Source: Sisyra terminalis (Eukaryota > Arthropoda > Insecta > Neuroptera > Sisyridae). Taken from it: 64,000 nt of DNA. Positions 13,301-26,100 of the stretch are shown here, piece by piece (the first letter of the stretch is position 1; the number at the start of each line of letters is the position of its first letter). Both the position numbers and the translations under genes were made by a program. The notes under the pieces were generated by a model. It was given only the letters and a program-made list of their open reading frames with translations, ran no database searches and had not been told where the DNA came from. Location: the NCBI GenBank assembly GCA_958496175.1, contig OY292277.1, positions 23,268,282 to 23,332,281 on the forward strand, in the 5' to 3' direction.

Positions 13301-14991
13301 TCAAATATTTTAATAATAGACAAAACAAATGACTAATTAACAAACGATAAACGATTGGTAATGTAAATAATAATTTAAAACTTAATCATCTAATGTTCAT
13401 AGACTTTAATTTGTTAAATTTTAATATGTGATATCATAAAGATTATGACTCTCCCCCTCTGGCCCTTGTCACACGATTTCACATTTCGTTGACCTTTTCC
13501 ACCCTCTGAACGTGTGACGAAATTTTTGGATGGTCCCTAATGACAAAAATTAAATAAATTAATATTGTAAGAATCAAAATTTACTAAATGCACTGTATTA
13601 AGCGGAGGTGTATATATGAAGGCAATAAAGCTGACTTGGGTGTGAAAATGATCCGGTAATCCTCCCTTTTTTTTGTAATTCCTTATATCCATCTATATTT
13701 TTCTTCGCAGTTTTGGTTCGGACCACCTCCAAATTCTTTGACTTCTCTGAGTATTCTCCTGACTTAATGAAATTTTCTAACATTCCCTGCTTCTAGATTA
13801 TTCAGTAAAATTTTATAAATTTTGAAAAAAAAAATGTTTTATCATTAATGCGGCCTTTATATTTTTTTAACTGCCCAAAAATAAAAATTGGTATACATAA
13901 GCTTCAAAATCAATACGTATTTATTAGGTTACTTTCCAAAAATAAATGAAAACTAAAAAAATTATAGATATTTTTATTGTCAGTGACCGCTTCGGCCGCG
14001 GATCTTCAGTGGTTTTACTGAATTTTCTTTATGTCAATCCGCCCCTGTACAGCAATGGCGATAATTATATTACAACTTTGATAATTAATTTACACTTTGT
14101 ATGTACACGCGTAAAGTGAAATTGTAACAATTCTTACGCTATTATAAAAAAATATAATTTTTGATGTTGCTTCTAAAATCATTTTACTTCAACAGCTTCA
14201 ACATTAGAAAGTTAGGAAGGTATAGATATCATACTATTATAAAACTTAAAATCAATTTTAGCAACAAGCAAAAAAGCTGTACTGGGCAAGTTTAAACTGT
14301 TTTAGGACACTGAGCAACATTTTGTGTTTTTTATGTTTTTCCTATGAAATATTTAAGGAATTTCTAGAAATCAGTATTTAAATCTTCATAAATACCTACC
14401 TACTTTTTCATATAAGTATCTGTAAACCTTAATATTTTGTAATTTAAATTTAAATTTTTTAATTAAGTAAAGGTTTCATTTTTAGAAAGTTAATGAATAT
14501 AAATATTATTGAAATATTTCGTCCGCGACCGCAACTGATTTTATTATCAAAATTACAATTTTAAAAAGAAGTTTTTCAATTTTTTTCGTTAGTTTCAAAT
14601 TGGACCAATTAGAATCTTGGATACAGAGCGTTGCGCAAAAGCAACCCAAACTTGATGCGTGTAAGCCAATTCAAATACGTTTCATTTATGAAATTACTTT
14701 TTATATTCGTATGAATAAATAAGCATAAAACGTCATGTTATATACTATATGAATTGAAAGACATTCTGGATTTTGATCAGAACATGAAAAATCAAGTGAA
14801 ATATGTGTGTATGTGTGAATGGTTTATTAAAATACTTCTCTCTTCCCGGTAATATTTAAAAGTTAGGTTAACACCAAAATGCAAAAGAGTATGCCAAAAT
14901 TTATTAATAGCAGCTGTTAGTGTGTTCTATCAATAGAAATTTTATAATTGCAAATTTTATATCAGGAAAACCAGTCATTACTTAATTAACG
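10376..14991. other. Intergenic region HIBADH to lunapark
   Basis: A possible AATAAA overlaps the HIBADH stop (10371-10376). The spacer is AT-rich. One terminal-inverted-repeat element lies at 13091-13537. A slightly less AT-rich stretch at 10940-11110 has no motif I recognise. I find no open frame with conserved protein signatures. Confidence 0.5.
13091..13537. mobile_element. MITE with CATCCA-AAATT-CGTCACA inverted ends
   Basis: The left end reads GTCATCCATAAATTACGTCA. The right end on the other strand reads GACCATCCAAAAATTTCGTC, an imperfect terminal inverted repeat of about 25 bp bounding about 450 bp. There is no transposase frame, so it would be a non-autonomous DNA element. A target duplication is not clear. 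Confidence 0.55.
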
Positions 14992-16378
14992 ATGGGTGTT
15001 TTAATATCCAAATTTCGGGTGAGTAATTAATATGCAATGATAATGCATTTTATATAATACTTTTATTTACTTTATATTTTCTTTTGTATAGAAAAAGAAA
15101 ACCACCCATGAGCTTTTGGAGAGTTTGGATCAAAAAATTAAGGAAATAGAGGAATATAAAAATAACACACAATTGCAAGGCAAACGACTTGTAGCTCGAT
15201 TAGTTTTATATTCAATTGGGTTATATATAATTGTTTCTTTGCTTTTTTATTTTTTCTTTTTCCCAGCGAATCTATCGGATCAAATTATATATATTATACC
15301 ACTGCTTATGTTTCCTTTACTGTAAGTATAATTTTTTTGTTTTCATCGATAGATTTTTCATGAAAAAGTTATCTTCCAGGGTTATCATTGTAAAACGATT
15401 TTTAACATGGTACTACAATAGAAAGATCCAAAAAAATCATTCGGAACTCTTCGAAATGAAGCAGCAAAAGAAAAAATTACTGGAACAAGTAATGGACACC
15501 GAAACCTACAAAGTAGCTAAAGAAATTTTAGAGAAGTATGCGCCAGAGCAACTTAGTAAGTCAAATCCCCAAGATAATGAAACACCAATCAAACAGTCAT
15601 ATGCGTTAGCAAAACTAAGACAAAGGAATGTTTCATCTCCACCTTCATCATTGTCTTCATCAGACCCTCTTTTATCGAGTGGTATGTTGATAACAGAATT
15701 TAAAAGAATCGCTCCTATTGTTACAAATTAAACATGTTTTCAAGGTGCAAAACCAGTGCTTACATCTACTAAGACCCCAATGCCTTATCATTTATCCCAA
15801 GCATCAAACACACCAATAACATCTTTGTCAATGCCAAAAATTTCGCAAGCATCAGCTAGTCTTGTTATGTCACAACAAGGTGGTGCTGTTATTACGCCCG
15901 GTCCCAACTACTTGCCAATGCCACGGGCGATTTTACCCCGGGAACGAAGCGTTTTTGATAAAATGGTTGAGTACTTAGTAGGTGATGGACCAAGTAACCG
16001 TTTTGCTTTGATATGCAAGAACTGCAACAGTCATAATGGTAAATCACAACAAATAATTTTTACCATCAAAATAACATACATTTAACATAAACAGGTATGG
16101 CTCTACGTGAAGAGTTCGAATATATCACATTTCGATGTTGCTACTGTTATACGTTAAATCCAGCACGAAAACTGCGACCGACTGCACCGAAATTAGAATT
16201 AAAAAGTGCGACCAAATTTCAACAATTAGATGAGAAAAGTACATCGGAATCGGAAAGAAACTCTCCAAGTGAATCCGATGAAAGCGAATCCGATCATGAA
16301 AAAATTAAACCATCCGAAATTACAAATGAATCTACCCAACCTGAACCGGAAAATATTGAAGAGAAAAAAGATAACTAA
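14992..16378 (+). CDS. Lnpk: Lunapark, ER three-way-junction protein
   Basis: Membrane protein that stabilises three-way junctions of the tubular endoplasmic reticulum. Exons: 14992-15018, 15092-15321, 15380-15681, 15745-16038, 16095-16378, giving 378 residues (human about 428). Exon 1 encodes only MGVLISKFR, in which Gly2 fits N-myristoylation as known for lunapark. Two hydrophobic segments (about 42-67 and 76-100) flank a short loop. A basic coiled region with EQVMDTETYKVAKEILEKY follows, the strongest family signature. After a Ser/Pro-rich linker comes LPRERSVFDKMVEYLVGDGP and a zinc finger with Cys277-x2-Cys280 and Cys299-x2-Cys302, then LNPARK (305-310), the motif that gives the protein its name. 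The acidic Ser/Glu tail resembles vertebrate lunapark. All introns are under 75 bp. Confidence 0.95.
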
Positions 16379-18489
16379 TCAATTATAGTTTTAACCAGTC
16401 AATTTTAGTTATAATTAGGAATCCAGAGAAACTGCTAATTAATGCATATTTCTAATATTAAAAAATAATTTATTTTATTAATCTATCATGGTCTGTTAAA
16501 TTTTGTATTTGTGCGAGGTATAAGTATGCTAATGTAACTAAGCCTTAAAACTAGTATAAGTAGATAAAAAAATAATATTGTATTTTTTTCAAACATAATT
16601 AAGAGGCTTCCAATTTATTATAAACATTGAGCTGTATTTGATAATATTGAAATGTTTGCTTTATAATGAATAACGTAGTAATTTATAATTAGTGTATGTA
16701 AATTTGAAGTTTAATACAATCTATTTTTACAGTGCCTTTTTCGTATTATAATATACTTTATACGCAATAAAGCAACATAATTCAAGGAAATTGGTTTTCA
16801 AAATTGCAATACCCATTAGGAGCAGATGAAAATGTCTTCAATGAATAACCATAAGTTTTTCCTTATAGTTTGGTTTAATTACTACTCTTTAGTGAAATTA
16901 TATAATTAAAAATTGAGGGCAACTTGAGACATTTTTAATTTAATAACGTTTTCGATCTTTTTGAGTTATTAAATAATTATATCTCAAAATTAAACTATGG
17001 TTGATCAATTTTATAACGATAAGATTTGGGTCGTTTCCAAATTTTTATTTACACTTTGGTCGAGGTGAGGTTCCTCTCAATAGCACTAGTAAAATAAGTA
17101 TGAAAAATATTTTCAGCAATTTTATTTATTTTTGTTACCTGTCTTAACATTAAGAAGTTACGGATTGCATTTTTTATTTCCAGTAAAAAAACAATAGGTG
17201 GCAATAAGTGTCTAAGAATATTTTTGTAGGGATGTAAACCCGCCACATAAAACGTTTTTTACAATATTTGGTAAGTTCATTTAATCAAAAGTTATTCATA
17301 TTTCGGTGGTAATCCCACCTATATTTCGTCAATATTTTTTTGTTAATATTTGTTTGCCTTAAAGTAGAGGATTTTGTAATTCTTCTACTAAAGGTGCCTA
17401 TATCTCAAAACATGATTTTGTTGTTTGTTACTGATATTTTTATTTTTTTGATCCATCAATCCTTGATATTTATTTAAAAACATGATGTTTTAACTAAAAA
17501 AGAGAATATTTCACTAATTTTTAGTTAAAATATGACCATTTTAATAATACATCGCACGATATTCTTTCATTCCTCAGTTGTATTATCGACACCAACTCAA
17601 AACATTTATACTAAGACAATTAAAACGTTTTGATATTTTTTTTTAATACCTTAAAACTTAAGTCTTTTATTATTATATACGAAATTATAGCTCAAACAAA
17701 ACTTCACAAATTTTTGAATTAATAAATTTATCAGAAAAAGAATGAAGAGCTTATTTTGTGGAGCATTTGGTAATTTCCTTCAAACATATTTCATACTTGT
17801 AATTTTTTATGACCCGTTGTTAGTTAGCTATAAAAATAAGAAGGAGCATTTATTTTTCTGTTATCCTTATGAAAAGAACTGCAACGTCTGACATTTCAAT
17901 GATATTATTTATAGTTTTTTTAATAAATGCCTGATTTTTCTAAAAGAATATATTGAATCTGCTTAGAAGAAAATAATTTATTACACCAACAATATATTTC
18001 TTTTGAAACACGGAAACATTTTTTTTTTCAATTTCAAAGTATTCAGATTTAATTATAAAATCAATTAATTATTTGTATTTTCAATCTTTCATTGATTTAA
18101 TGATTATTAAAAATTTTAACAATTTAAATTTCCCAAATTTTTAGTAAGTAGCACGCAGGTCAGTTCGACTATTGGTCGCAGATAGCGCCACTAGTATAAA
18201 CATCAATAAACATGGCGATATAAATGTCATATTTTGTTTCAAATTAATTTAAGTTTTAAAATTATTATAATACTCTTAAAGTAAGTGTCTAACTTTCTTT
18301 AGTAATATCCTTATATAAATAACACATATTTCCATTTAAACAAAAAATAAAAATATTTTTAGGACATGGTGCGCAATTTACATTAAGTATTCAAAAGTAA
18401 AATATTAATTTTTGTACGTTCTATGTATTTTTTATACAACAAATTGCTTGCTTAATATTACGGATAATTAAAACGTAATATTAACAAAA
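16379..18489. other. Intergenic region lunapark to BNIP2-like, with probable 5' leader
   Basis: No gene seen. At 18150-18278 the composition rises in GC (GTCAGTTCGACTATTGG, AGCGCCACTAG) and ends at a good donor, AAAGTAAGTG. An acceptor-like TATTTTTAG precedes 18362. This could be a non-coding 5' exon and intron of the gene starting at 18490, but only the splice-like signals support it. Confidence 0.35.
16765..16770 (+). terminator. Polyadenylation signal of lunapark
   Basis: AATAAA about 390 bases after the lunapark stop, the first canonical signal in an otherwise AT-rich 3' flank. Assignment is by position only. Confidence 0.4.
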
Positions 18490-20161
18490 ATGGATAAAGA
18501 CACTAATGAACATGCTGTAGATGTTGATCAAAACAACGATTACCCCGAATATCCTGTTTTACGCTTAGCAAATCCTTTGCCTGAGCAACATCCGTACCGT
18601 AATGATAATGACAATAATATGTATATGAATTATCAACACGATAATGATAATGCTACGTCGAATATTAATAATACAACAGACATGTCAACAACTAGCACAA
18701 CTTCGTCTACAACAACGAAACACAATGCGATTACCAATCTAACGGCGATTGTGACTAATTCACATCCTCTGATGTATTCGCCTACGTCTCCTTTATCGCC
18801 TTTATCACCCGGCATTCCAGACCATTTTCCAGAGAGCAAACATTCCAAAAATACGTTTAAAGCCTCGTCGCCGAGAAATTTACATAACGATTCCATGTAT
18901 AATTTTAAGCCTTCAAAAAATAATACGTTATATTCTTCTTCACCAGTATTTGCACAGTCTAACTATGAGAATTCTCACAAGTACACACAAGATATGAAAG
19001 TAAGAACCTGGTAAACTTCTTTTTTGTTTTTGTAATAATTTTATGTTCATTATTTAGAAATATAGCAGCTGTCCTGGTTCTAAAATGAATTCTAAAGAAA
19101 AATTCGATCAGAAAATCCAAAAAGAAGATAATTCCGAAAATGACAAATCAAGATATGAAGCCACATTGAGTACAAACTTTCAAAATGTCTCGTTAAAATC
19201 ATCGACAAAACGTTTGATCAGTGTTGGAAATTTACGCGACATGTTCGAAGATGTAGATAAATCAAGCAGTGAAACTGAGGGGAGTGATATCGACATCGAT
19301 GATGATTATGACGACGAGGAAGATGATGAGGACGTTATAAAAATAGATACAATAATATTTAATGAGTTACTGGAAAATTCGGATGATCTGGAATTAACTT
19401 TGAATTCGGAGCGACCCAATCGTAATAAAGTACAAAATAAAAAACGAGAGACTGACCGCATCGAAGAATACTCTGCTGAAGAAGAGCGGCGTGACAGTCG
19501 ACACTGGCAAAAAATTGTCCTAGCCAACGGTGAACAACGGAGCATAGATATGCGTGTTATCGAACCATACAAACGAGTATTTTCTCATGGAGGCTACTTA
19601 AAAGCTGGGGGACATAACGCCATTGTGGTTTTTTCCGCCTGTTTTTTACCGGATAAATCACGAGTTGATTACGATTATGTTATGGATAATTTATTTTTGT
19701 TAGTTTTACTACGATTTTCTTTTGAAATTTCAAAAATAAAAAAAAAATTGTTATAGATATGTCCTGTCAACTTTGGAACAACTAGTAACAGAAGATTACG
19801 TTCTTGTATATCTACATGGAGGTGCTACTCAAAAACCATCGATAAATTGGATCAAGAAATGCTACGAATTAATTGATAGACGCTTAAGAAAGAATCTCAA
19901 ACGGCTTTACTTAGTTCATCCTACATTTTTAGTAAAAACCTTGGTAGTAATGTGCAAGCCATTCATAAGGTATTTAAAAATGAGAATTATTTAAAATATT
20001 ACATAAATTTCATTACACTTTTTTTTTCTTTCAGTTCGAAATTCTATAAAAAAATCGAATACGTACATAGTTTGTCCGATCTTTCAGAACTGTTACCAAT
20101 CGAACAAGCGGCTATTCCCGATCGTGTAAAAAATTTTGAAAAAATTAAATTTAGCTGTTAG
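18490..20161 (+). CDS. BNIP2/caytaxin-type BCH-domain protein
   Basis: Member of the BNIP2, caytaxin and prune-2 family, whose C-terminal BCH (Sec14-like) domain binds small GTPase regulators and other partners. Exons: 18490-18999, 19058-19698, 19757-19969, 20035-20161, giving 496 residues. The N-terminal 230 residues look disordered (Asn/Asp/Thr/Ser-rich, including a run of Thr and Ser near residue 60). An acidic stretch rich in Asp and Glu follows at about 239-265. The BCH domain runs from about 319 to 490. Its family phrases include GGYLKAGGHNAIVVF, CFLPDKSRVDYDYVMDNLF, INWIKKCYELIDRRLRKNLK, LVHPTF and YVHSLSDLSELLPIEQ. The family's usual NLFLYV reads through the exon 2/3 junction only after splicing, which fixes that intron. 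The insect orthologue is usually annotated BNIP2-like. Which vertebrate paralogue it matches best cannot be told here. Confidence 0.9.
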
Positions 20162-20205
20162 GAAGATAGATCTGATGTGAATCAAGCATACATACCTATA
20201 TTTAT

Positions 20206-20283
20206 TATAATCATGTTTGAGAAGCATTTCTATGTTTCACTTACAATCCCAAAGCATATGAGTGCTTTTCTCAAACATAGCTA
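20206..20283. repeat. Hairpin in 3' flank of BNIP2-like gene
   Basis: ATGTTTGAGAAGCA at 20213-20226 is mirrored by GTGCTTTTCTCAAACATAG at 20262-20280. This makes a stem of about 14 bp with a small bulge and a 35-base loop, 50-120 bases after the stop codon. It could fold in the 3' UTR or be a tiny transposon relic. Confidence 0.5.
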
Positions 20284-20801
20284 ATATATATTCATGCTAG
20301 TCAAAAAACCTGCGAATATAGGCTAGTTATAAAATCCTATAAGAATGTTCCCTCCTCGAAAAGACCGGACCCAATAAAAACTTCTTGACCTTAGCCATAT
20401 TATCAACATAACTAGGATTTAAGTTTGATTTCTGGCACCGACAACGCCGCATATTTATTAACAATGTCACAACCTGATAGTAGAATTTATATTTTCTATG
20501 ATAATTGATTAAGATATTTTTCTCGTACTTGAACGCAATATTTATATTTTTTTAATAAAATAACATTGTACACGCGAATTTAAACAGAAAAATATACAAG
20601 ATTTTTGTGTCCATATCAATCACCGCTGGTATTTAAGCGAAAATAACTTAGAACAAAAAAGTAGTTTTTATATTTATTAATACGTTACCAAATTACTTTT
20701 TTCCAGTATGTATTAATACTTAACTTTAACTTCTGTGATTTTTTTTTCATTTATGGGTAGCACAATGTTATTAATGTTATATATGTAATCATAAAGATGC
20801 T

Positions 20802-20807
20802 AATAAA
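20802..20807 (+). terminator. Polyadenylation signal, BNIP2-like gene
   Basis: AATAAA about 640 bases after the stop. Other AATAAA copies lie nearby (about 20553 and 20846) in very AT-rich DNA, so the choice is tentative. Confidence 0.3.
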
Positions 20808-21225
20808 TATTTAATATTATTGAAGTGTTGTTTTTACATTACATAAATAAACTCTATTATTAAAATCCGTAAAAAAACTCAATTTAATTATCATTAATTA
20901 AAAAGGCATCGGTTTTTTTTTTGTACTAATTACTTAAATAAAAATTGAATGTCTCAAAACAAAGCGGTTTACATTATTTTTTTATTTTTTTGTTGATTTA
21001 TCTCAAAGAAATATACTAAAAGTAATACAAAAAAGGTCACTCAATTAATTCGACTGTTTTCATAAGTTGAAATCTATCCAATAGTGGTTTCAAATCGACA
21101 GTCGAATAGAGAAAGTTAAACGTAAAGAGCCAATTACAATTAAGCTTCAACTGGATCCTTTCATACATTGTTTCGTTTTTATTAACTTACCAACTTATGT
21201 CCCTTTTGACGACGTCAACTTCTGG

Positions 21226-21415
21226 CAACGTTTCATTTTTTATTCAATTTACGATTTTTGTTAATTAATTTCTAATATTGTATAGCTTTCTTTTTTGTCG
21301 CTAAATTATCTTTATGGTCCGATTTATTTCCGAATTAAATTAAAAACAGTAGAAAATGTAATGTGGTCAGATACTGATGAAATCTAAAAAGGGACTTGAG
21401 CCAACTTACCCTCAC
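21226..21415. repeat. Dispersed module X, copy 1
   Basis: Shares an ordered set of short phrases (TTGTTAATT-ATTTCTAAT, TTTTTTGTCGCTAAATT, a GGTCCGATTTATT-type phrase, AGAAAATGTAATGTGGTCAG-type end) with copies at 48790-48910 and 60580-60725. The left flank of the SINE at 24640 resembles it. It probably belongs to the tail of a SINE or composite element, because two of these copies adjoin or lie near a tRNA-derived head. Confidence 0.5.
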
Positions 21416-23157
21416 CCTTTCTTGTAGTGAGTATAATTGTTTAATTCTTTCTTTTAAAATTCAAAGTTTGTAATTGCACTATTTAATTATGTATAATATA
21501 ATACATAAATCAACCACTGCTCGCTTCGCTCGCCGAGCTTTTTGTTAAACTTATATTGTGTCAATTTACAATCTTCTAATTCAAATATTTCTTTATAATT
21601 ATATCTAATAAATTGGTTCTCATTTGATTTTCTAATATTCTTATTGATGACTGACGCTTATAAGTGTGTAGTACATAAAATAAGAAAAAAATTGTCAGTA
21701 ATATAAGCGCTAAAAATTTACAATGATAAACCAAAACGAAATTTTAAAAGCCTTAGCCACTTTGTAACCATCGAGGAATATAAAAATCATGTAACTCTCG
21801 TAAAGTAAAACATAAATATCATCAGACATGACAAATAATACATACACTTATTGCAGCTTTTGTTGAAGAAAAGTAACCAAAGCAATTAAAATTTACTTTA
21901 TATTGTTTTACGCTTTTAAAACGATTAAGCTACTAGCGACTAAGATCGTGTAGATTGAAAATGGAGTTCCTGCAAACTTCGTCGCTAAATATGCTAGATT
22001 TTACCATTAGCACGTTTGCTATTTTGGGTACTAGTTTTTTACATTTTTCTCTATCTTCCATATTTTATATTGTTTAAATTTTCTATCTATTCATAGTTAA
22101 TTCTTTTAGTTACCACCAGAGATAAATGCAATACCAAATCGAGGAAAAAATTATAGAAAGCCTAACTACGTGCACAAGCATAATAGCGCGTAGTGCAAAA
22201 TTGGAAATAATTGGCGTTATATTAAATCGCGAAAACTTCGTTTAAAATGATATCGATTGTTTTAAATTTAAAATACCAATGACTAACATCGATGTATCGT
22301 TCCCTGATAAAAAAGGCATTTTAAATGTTCAAAAACCCCATTGGAATTTGTTTAAAGTTATTAACGATAATAATTTCAAAATACCTCTAAATCCCTTTTT
22401 ATAATAGAGTTTGTATCCCTATTATTAACATTTCAGGTAATTTAGGTCTTCAGCGGCAATTGGTATTATTATTTATATACTATATAACCGAAAAAAATAA
22501 ATATTTTACTTATCACGGAATTGGAACCAAGGGAACCAAGATTCTACTGAAGTACTGGTAAGAATTATAACAAATAAAAAGGAATACCCACTACAATCAC
22601 ATATTTTTTATCTTTAAAATCAATGAAAACAAATTTAATTAACAAATATAAGCAAAAAACGTTTTTTTATGTAAATAAATACATTTTCGTTATGAGTTTA
22701 TAGGTACAAATAGGTAAACTTTAAAAAAATCAAATATGTACCAAATAATTTTATAATGAAATCGATCTGTGTTAATAAATTTGCGAGTCTTTAGTTACAA
22801 AAACGAGTTAATCAATTTGATTTGGATCTTTCAAAACTAAATTAAATTAAAAAAAAATATTAGTAAAAAAATTTCAGTTCCTCGTAGTTTTCCGTGACCT
22901 TGTCAGCGAACATCGTATCGGTAGGAAAAGTTTTTAAATTTCGCACGAAAAAACCGTAATTTCAAGAGCGCCATCTAAATGTGCGCATGCGTCACGCATA
23001 AAATATGTTACTTTTCAGTCATTCAGTAATTGTGGTAGAAGATTGACTTATAATTTATTTCGGTCTAATAATTTCGTTTTCATCAAACATTTTTATAATT
23101 AATGCATACTTTAATTACTGTTAATTAGTGATAAGTGATTACACAAACTGTTTAAAA

Positions 23158-26100
23158 ATGAGTAAAACGTGTGCACGATGCGAAAAAACGGTCTATCCTA
23201 TCGAAGAATTAAAATGTCTTGACAAAGTATGTTTTTTACTTGTGTACTTTAAAATTTTTTACTTAAGAAACTAACATCTTTTTCTTAAGATTTTTTGTTT
23301 CAATATTATTTTATCCTTTTTTGCTGTTAATTTCTTCATGCTTTTTTATTATTATTAAGTTAAGGACTACGTTTTTGAGGTTTCTTTTTTTCAAAAAAGT
23401 TTCTTACAAAAAAAAAATTACTCCGACCCAACCCTTTCTCAATGAATTGTCTACTCTGGGCTCCTCACTTTACTATTCGTTCAGCAACAGTTGGCTTAAA
23501 TTCTAGGTAGGGCATACAATTGAATTAGGTTAATCAAATTTAAAAGCAAGGTTAATACTCTATTAAAGTTTATAATTCCATTTTTATTCAAATTATTCGA
23601 AACTACTTTTATGTGTTCAATATTTTCAAAACTTTACGCCAACGGTTTTGATTCCACCCTTTGAATATACCGACACTATATATGTCTTTCGGCATGGAAA
23701 TTTTAATGATTTTCCTGGATGATTGTTTAATTTTTAATGTTTTAACGAGAAATTAATTATTTCATTCATTGTGGTTCAGCAAATGATGTCATTCTGATTC
23801 ATATATTTCAATGAAAGTGAAATTATGTGAATCAAGGACCAAAATAGAATACAAACACTAATGGGTCATAATGTTAATTAATAAAAATATAATTTTTGGA
23901 CTTATGAGTTGTATTACGTGTAAACTACTTCAACGTGACTGGAATATTAAAAAAAATAAGGAATGTAGTATTGAAAGAACAAAATCGTTTTGTCGGTCAA
24001 CGATCCAATCAGTTATTTAAACAATAGGTGCCTATCGACGGTATATTGTAAAAAGTTAAATTTCTAATATTGCAAAATTTTGAAAAAAAAAATGTTAAAA
24101 TATGGTACCATAAGTAAGTCATCCATTAAAAAGAAATAACAGAAAAATGATATTGCGGACCACTGGAAATGGATCATAACTCCACGGGTTCCATATAATG
24201 TTATATATTTTCATATTAGATACACTGTAGACTTTTTAACTATATTGGTTTTCACCACTTTGGCTATTATAGCATAAAAATATTTTCCTAGAGTGTAATG
24301 AATCTCGTGGACCAGAAAATTAGCCAAGACGGGCCTCCTGCAGCCCGTGGGTTAGTCACCTCTGTTTTAGACTTCTTTTATAAATACACCGTCGATTAAT
24401 ATTGTTTTCAGGATCAAAATGTTATTGTTTTTTTTTTCTTGAAAAACATTTAATTTTGTTCTACATTCTTTTTGGTCGGTTAAAGTTTGGCGACGTTACA
24501 TTTTCTACTTTGTTTTTAATTTAATTCGCGAATAAATTGAGTAAAAATTTAGCCACAAAAAAATAAAACCATGTTAGAATTGAATTAACAAAAAAATCGC
24601 GAATAGAATAAAAACAAAGTAGGAAATGCAATTTAGCAACTCTAGGGTTCATAAAAATCCGTAATCGAGAAATATTGAAAATTTGCCCAATACGAGGATC
24701 GAATCCAATACCTACCAGTTTTGGAGCGGTCATTTTGACCACTTGGTCACCAGTAGGCACTTTGAGATAATTATTTTTGCTTAATTTTGTTAAGCTAAAA
24801 AACCTTCGGCTTTGGCCGAAGCTTAAAGTTGGAACCAAAAATCGGCTTCGGCTAAAGCTTAAAGTTAAAACCGAACAGTCGACTTCAACCAAAATCTGAC
24901 CTTTTCTTAGACTTTATTTTTACGAGGGAAAACGGAAACTTGGATTTCGACTGAAAAATCACATTTCATGGCTCCTTGGTCAGAAATTTAGAGCCCTATA
25001 CGGGGTACTCCCTATTTTGAAAAGCACTTATCTAAGTGATTTTAAGTTTTTAAACTTTTTTGAATGGAAATATAAAGAATTTTGATTTTTAATTCTACGA
25101 TTAATAACGGTAAGGTTTTATTTTTGTTTTGGACAACAAGAAATTTTGGTATTTCTAATGTTGGTTATGTTTATTTCAATCGTTTAAGATATTTTTATTA
25201 AATGTTAAACAAATCAAGGTACTTTAAATTTTAACTAGAACCTTATCTCCAGCGGCCACTAAACTTTTTGTCCTCACGGACCCCTAAATTCAAAATTTAA
25301 ACTTCGCGAATCACTAATAGGATTTTTTAGCGTTAAATATTATAGTAGAATAAGTAAACTCCACATTTCTCTACGAACCAGAGAAATTTACTTGTGAACC
25401 GCCACTTTGGCGACCACTGTTCTAACCAAAGTTCAATCACAATTAATTCAAGTTAACTGACCTTTATTTTTGAGGATTCTCAAAAATTTTAGGTTTTAAT
25501 CTACTAAAACATTTTTGGAAAGTTAAATGAATTGAGGATCTAAAATAAATCTTTAATAATTATAATGTTCTATCTTATATCGAAGCAGTCTTGTATTTAA
25601 TAAAACAGTTTTTGAGAAAAAGTAACAAATGTTGAAAATTCGGTAATTTTAAACCACAAAATTCAAACAGACTCCTTAAAGTGAATCAGATTGGTAAATA
25701 TCACATTGGATATCTCCACTATTTTGAATGATTTTATCAGCTTTACTTACTGAACAATTCAAATTTTTCGTCAAAATTTAAATTGGTCTGCGATAAAAAC
25801 GTTGATAACCATAGCTAAAAGTTAATTTCAGCAAATATGTGCAATTTTCAGATAGAAAAATTTCTCTCGGTTTTTATATCTTTCATATTTCATAACTCGC
25901 TATTGTTATAAAGTAGAGACTGGGAAGCATTTTCTAAGAGAAAAATTTAAATTAATAATCGTACAGATAGACCGTGAAATGATTATAATAATTTAAATAA
26001 CTAGAAAAATATTCCCTGCAAGAATTGTTACAAGTTCATTTCTATGTCTCTATGCCTCGAACGACTCATTTGATTTATACTGAACACAGTTTATATTTTC

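Larger units (their letters stand above)
20162..23157. other. Intergenic region BNIP2-like to Lasp
   Basis: No gene recognised. A dispersed repeat module lies at 21226-21415 (see that entry). At 22970-23010 a GC-richer stretch (GAGCGCCATCTAAATGTGCG) and TCAGTCATTCAGT near 23017 look like the Lasp promoter and initiator region, about 140 bases before its ATG. The rest is AT-rich without structure I can name. Confidence 0.45.

Noticed and set aside
18633..18896. Open frame with collagen-like GDKGDKGD on the minus strand
   Set aside because: Antisense of the low-complexity Ser/Pro stretch in the BNIP2-like exon 1. The collagen look is accidental.
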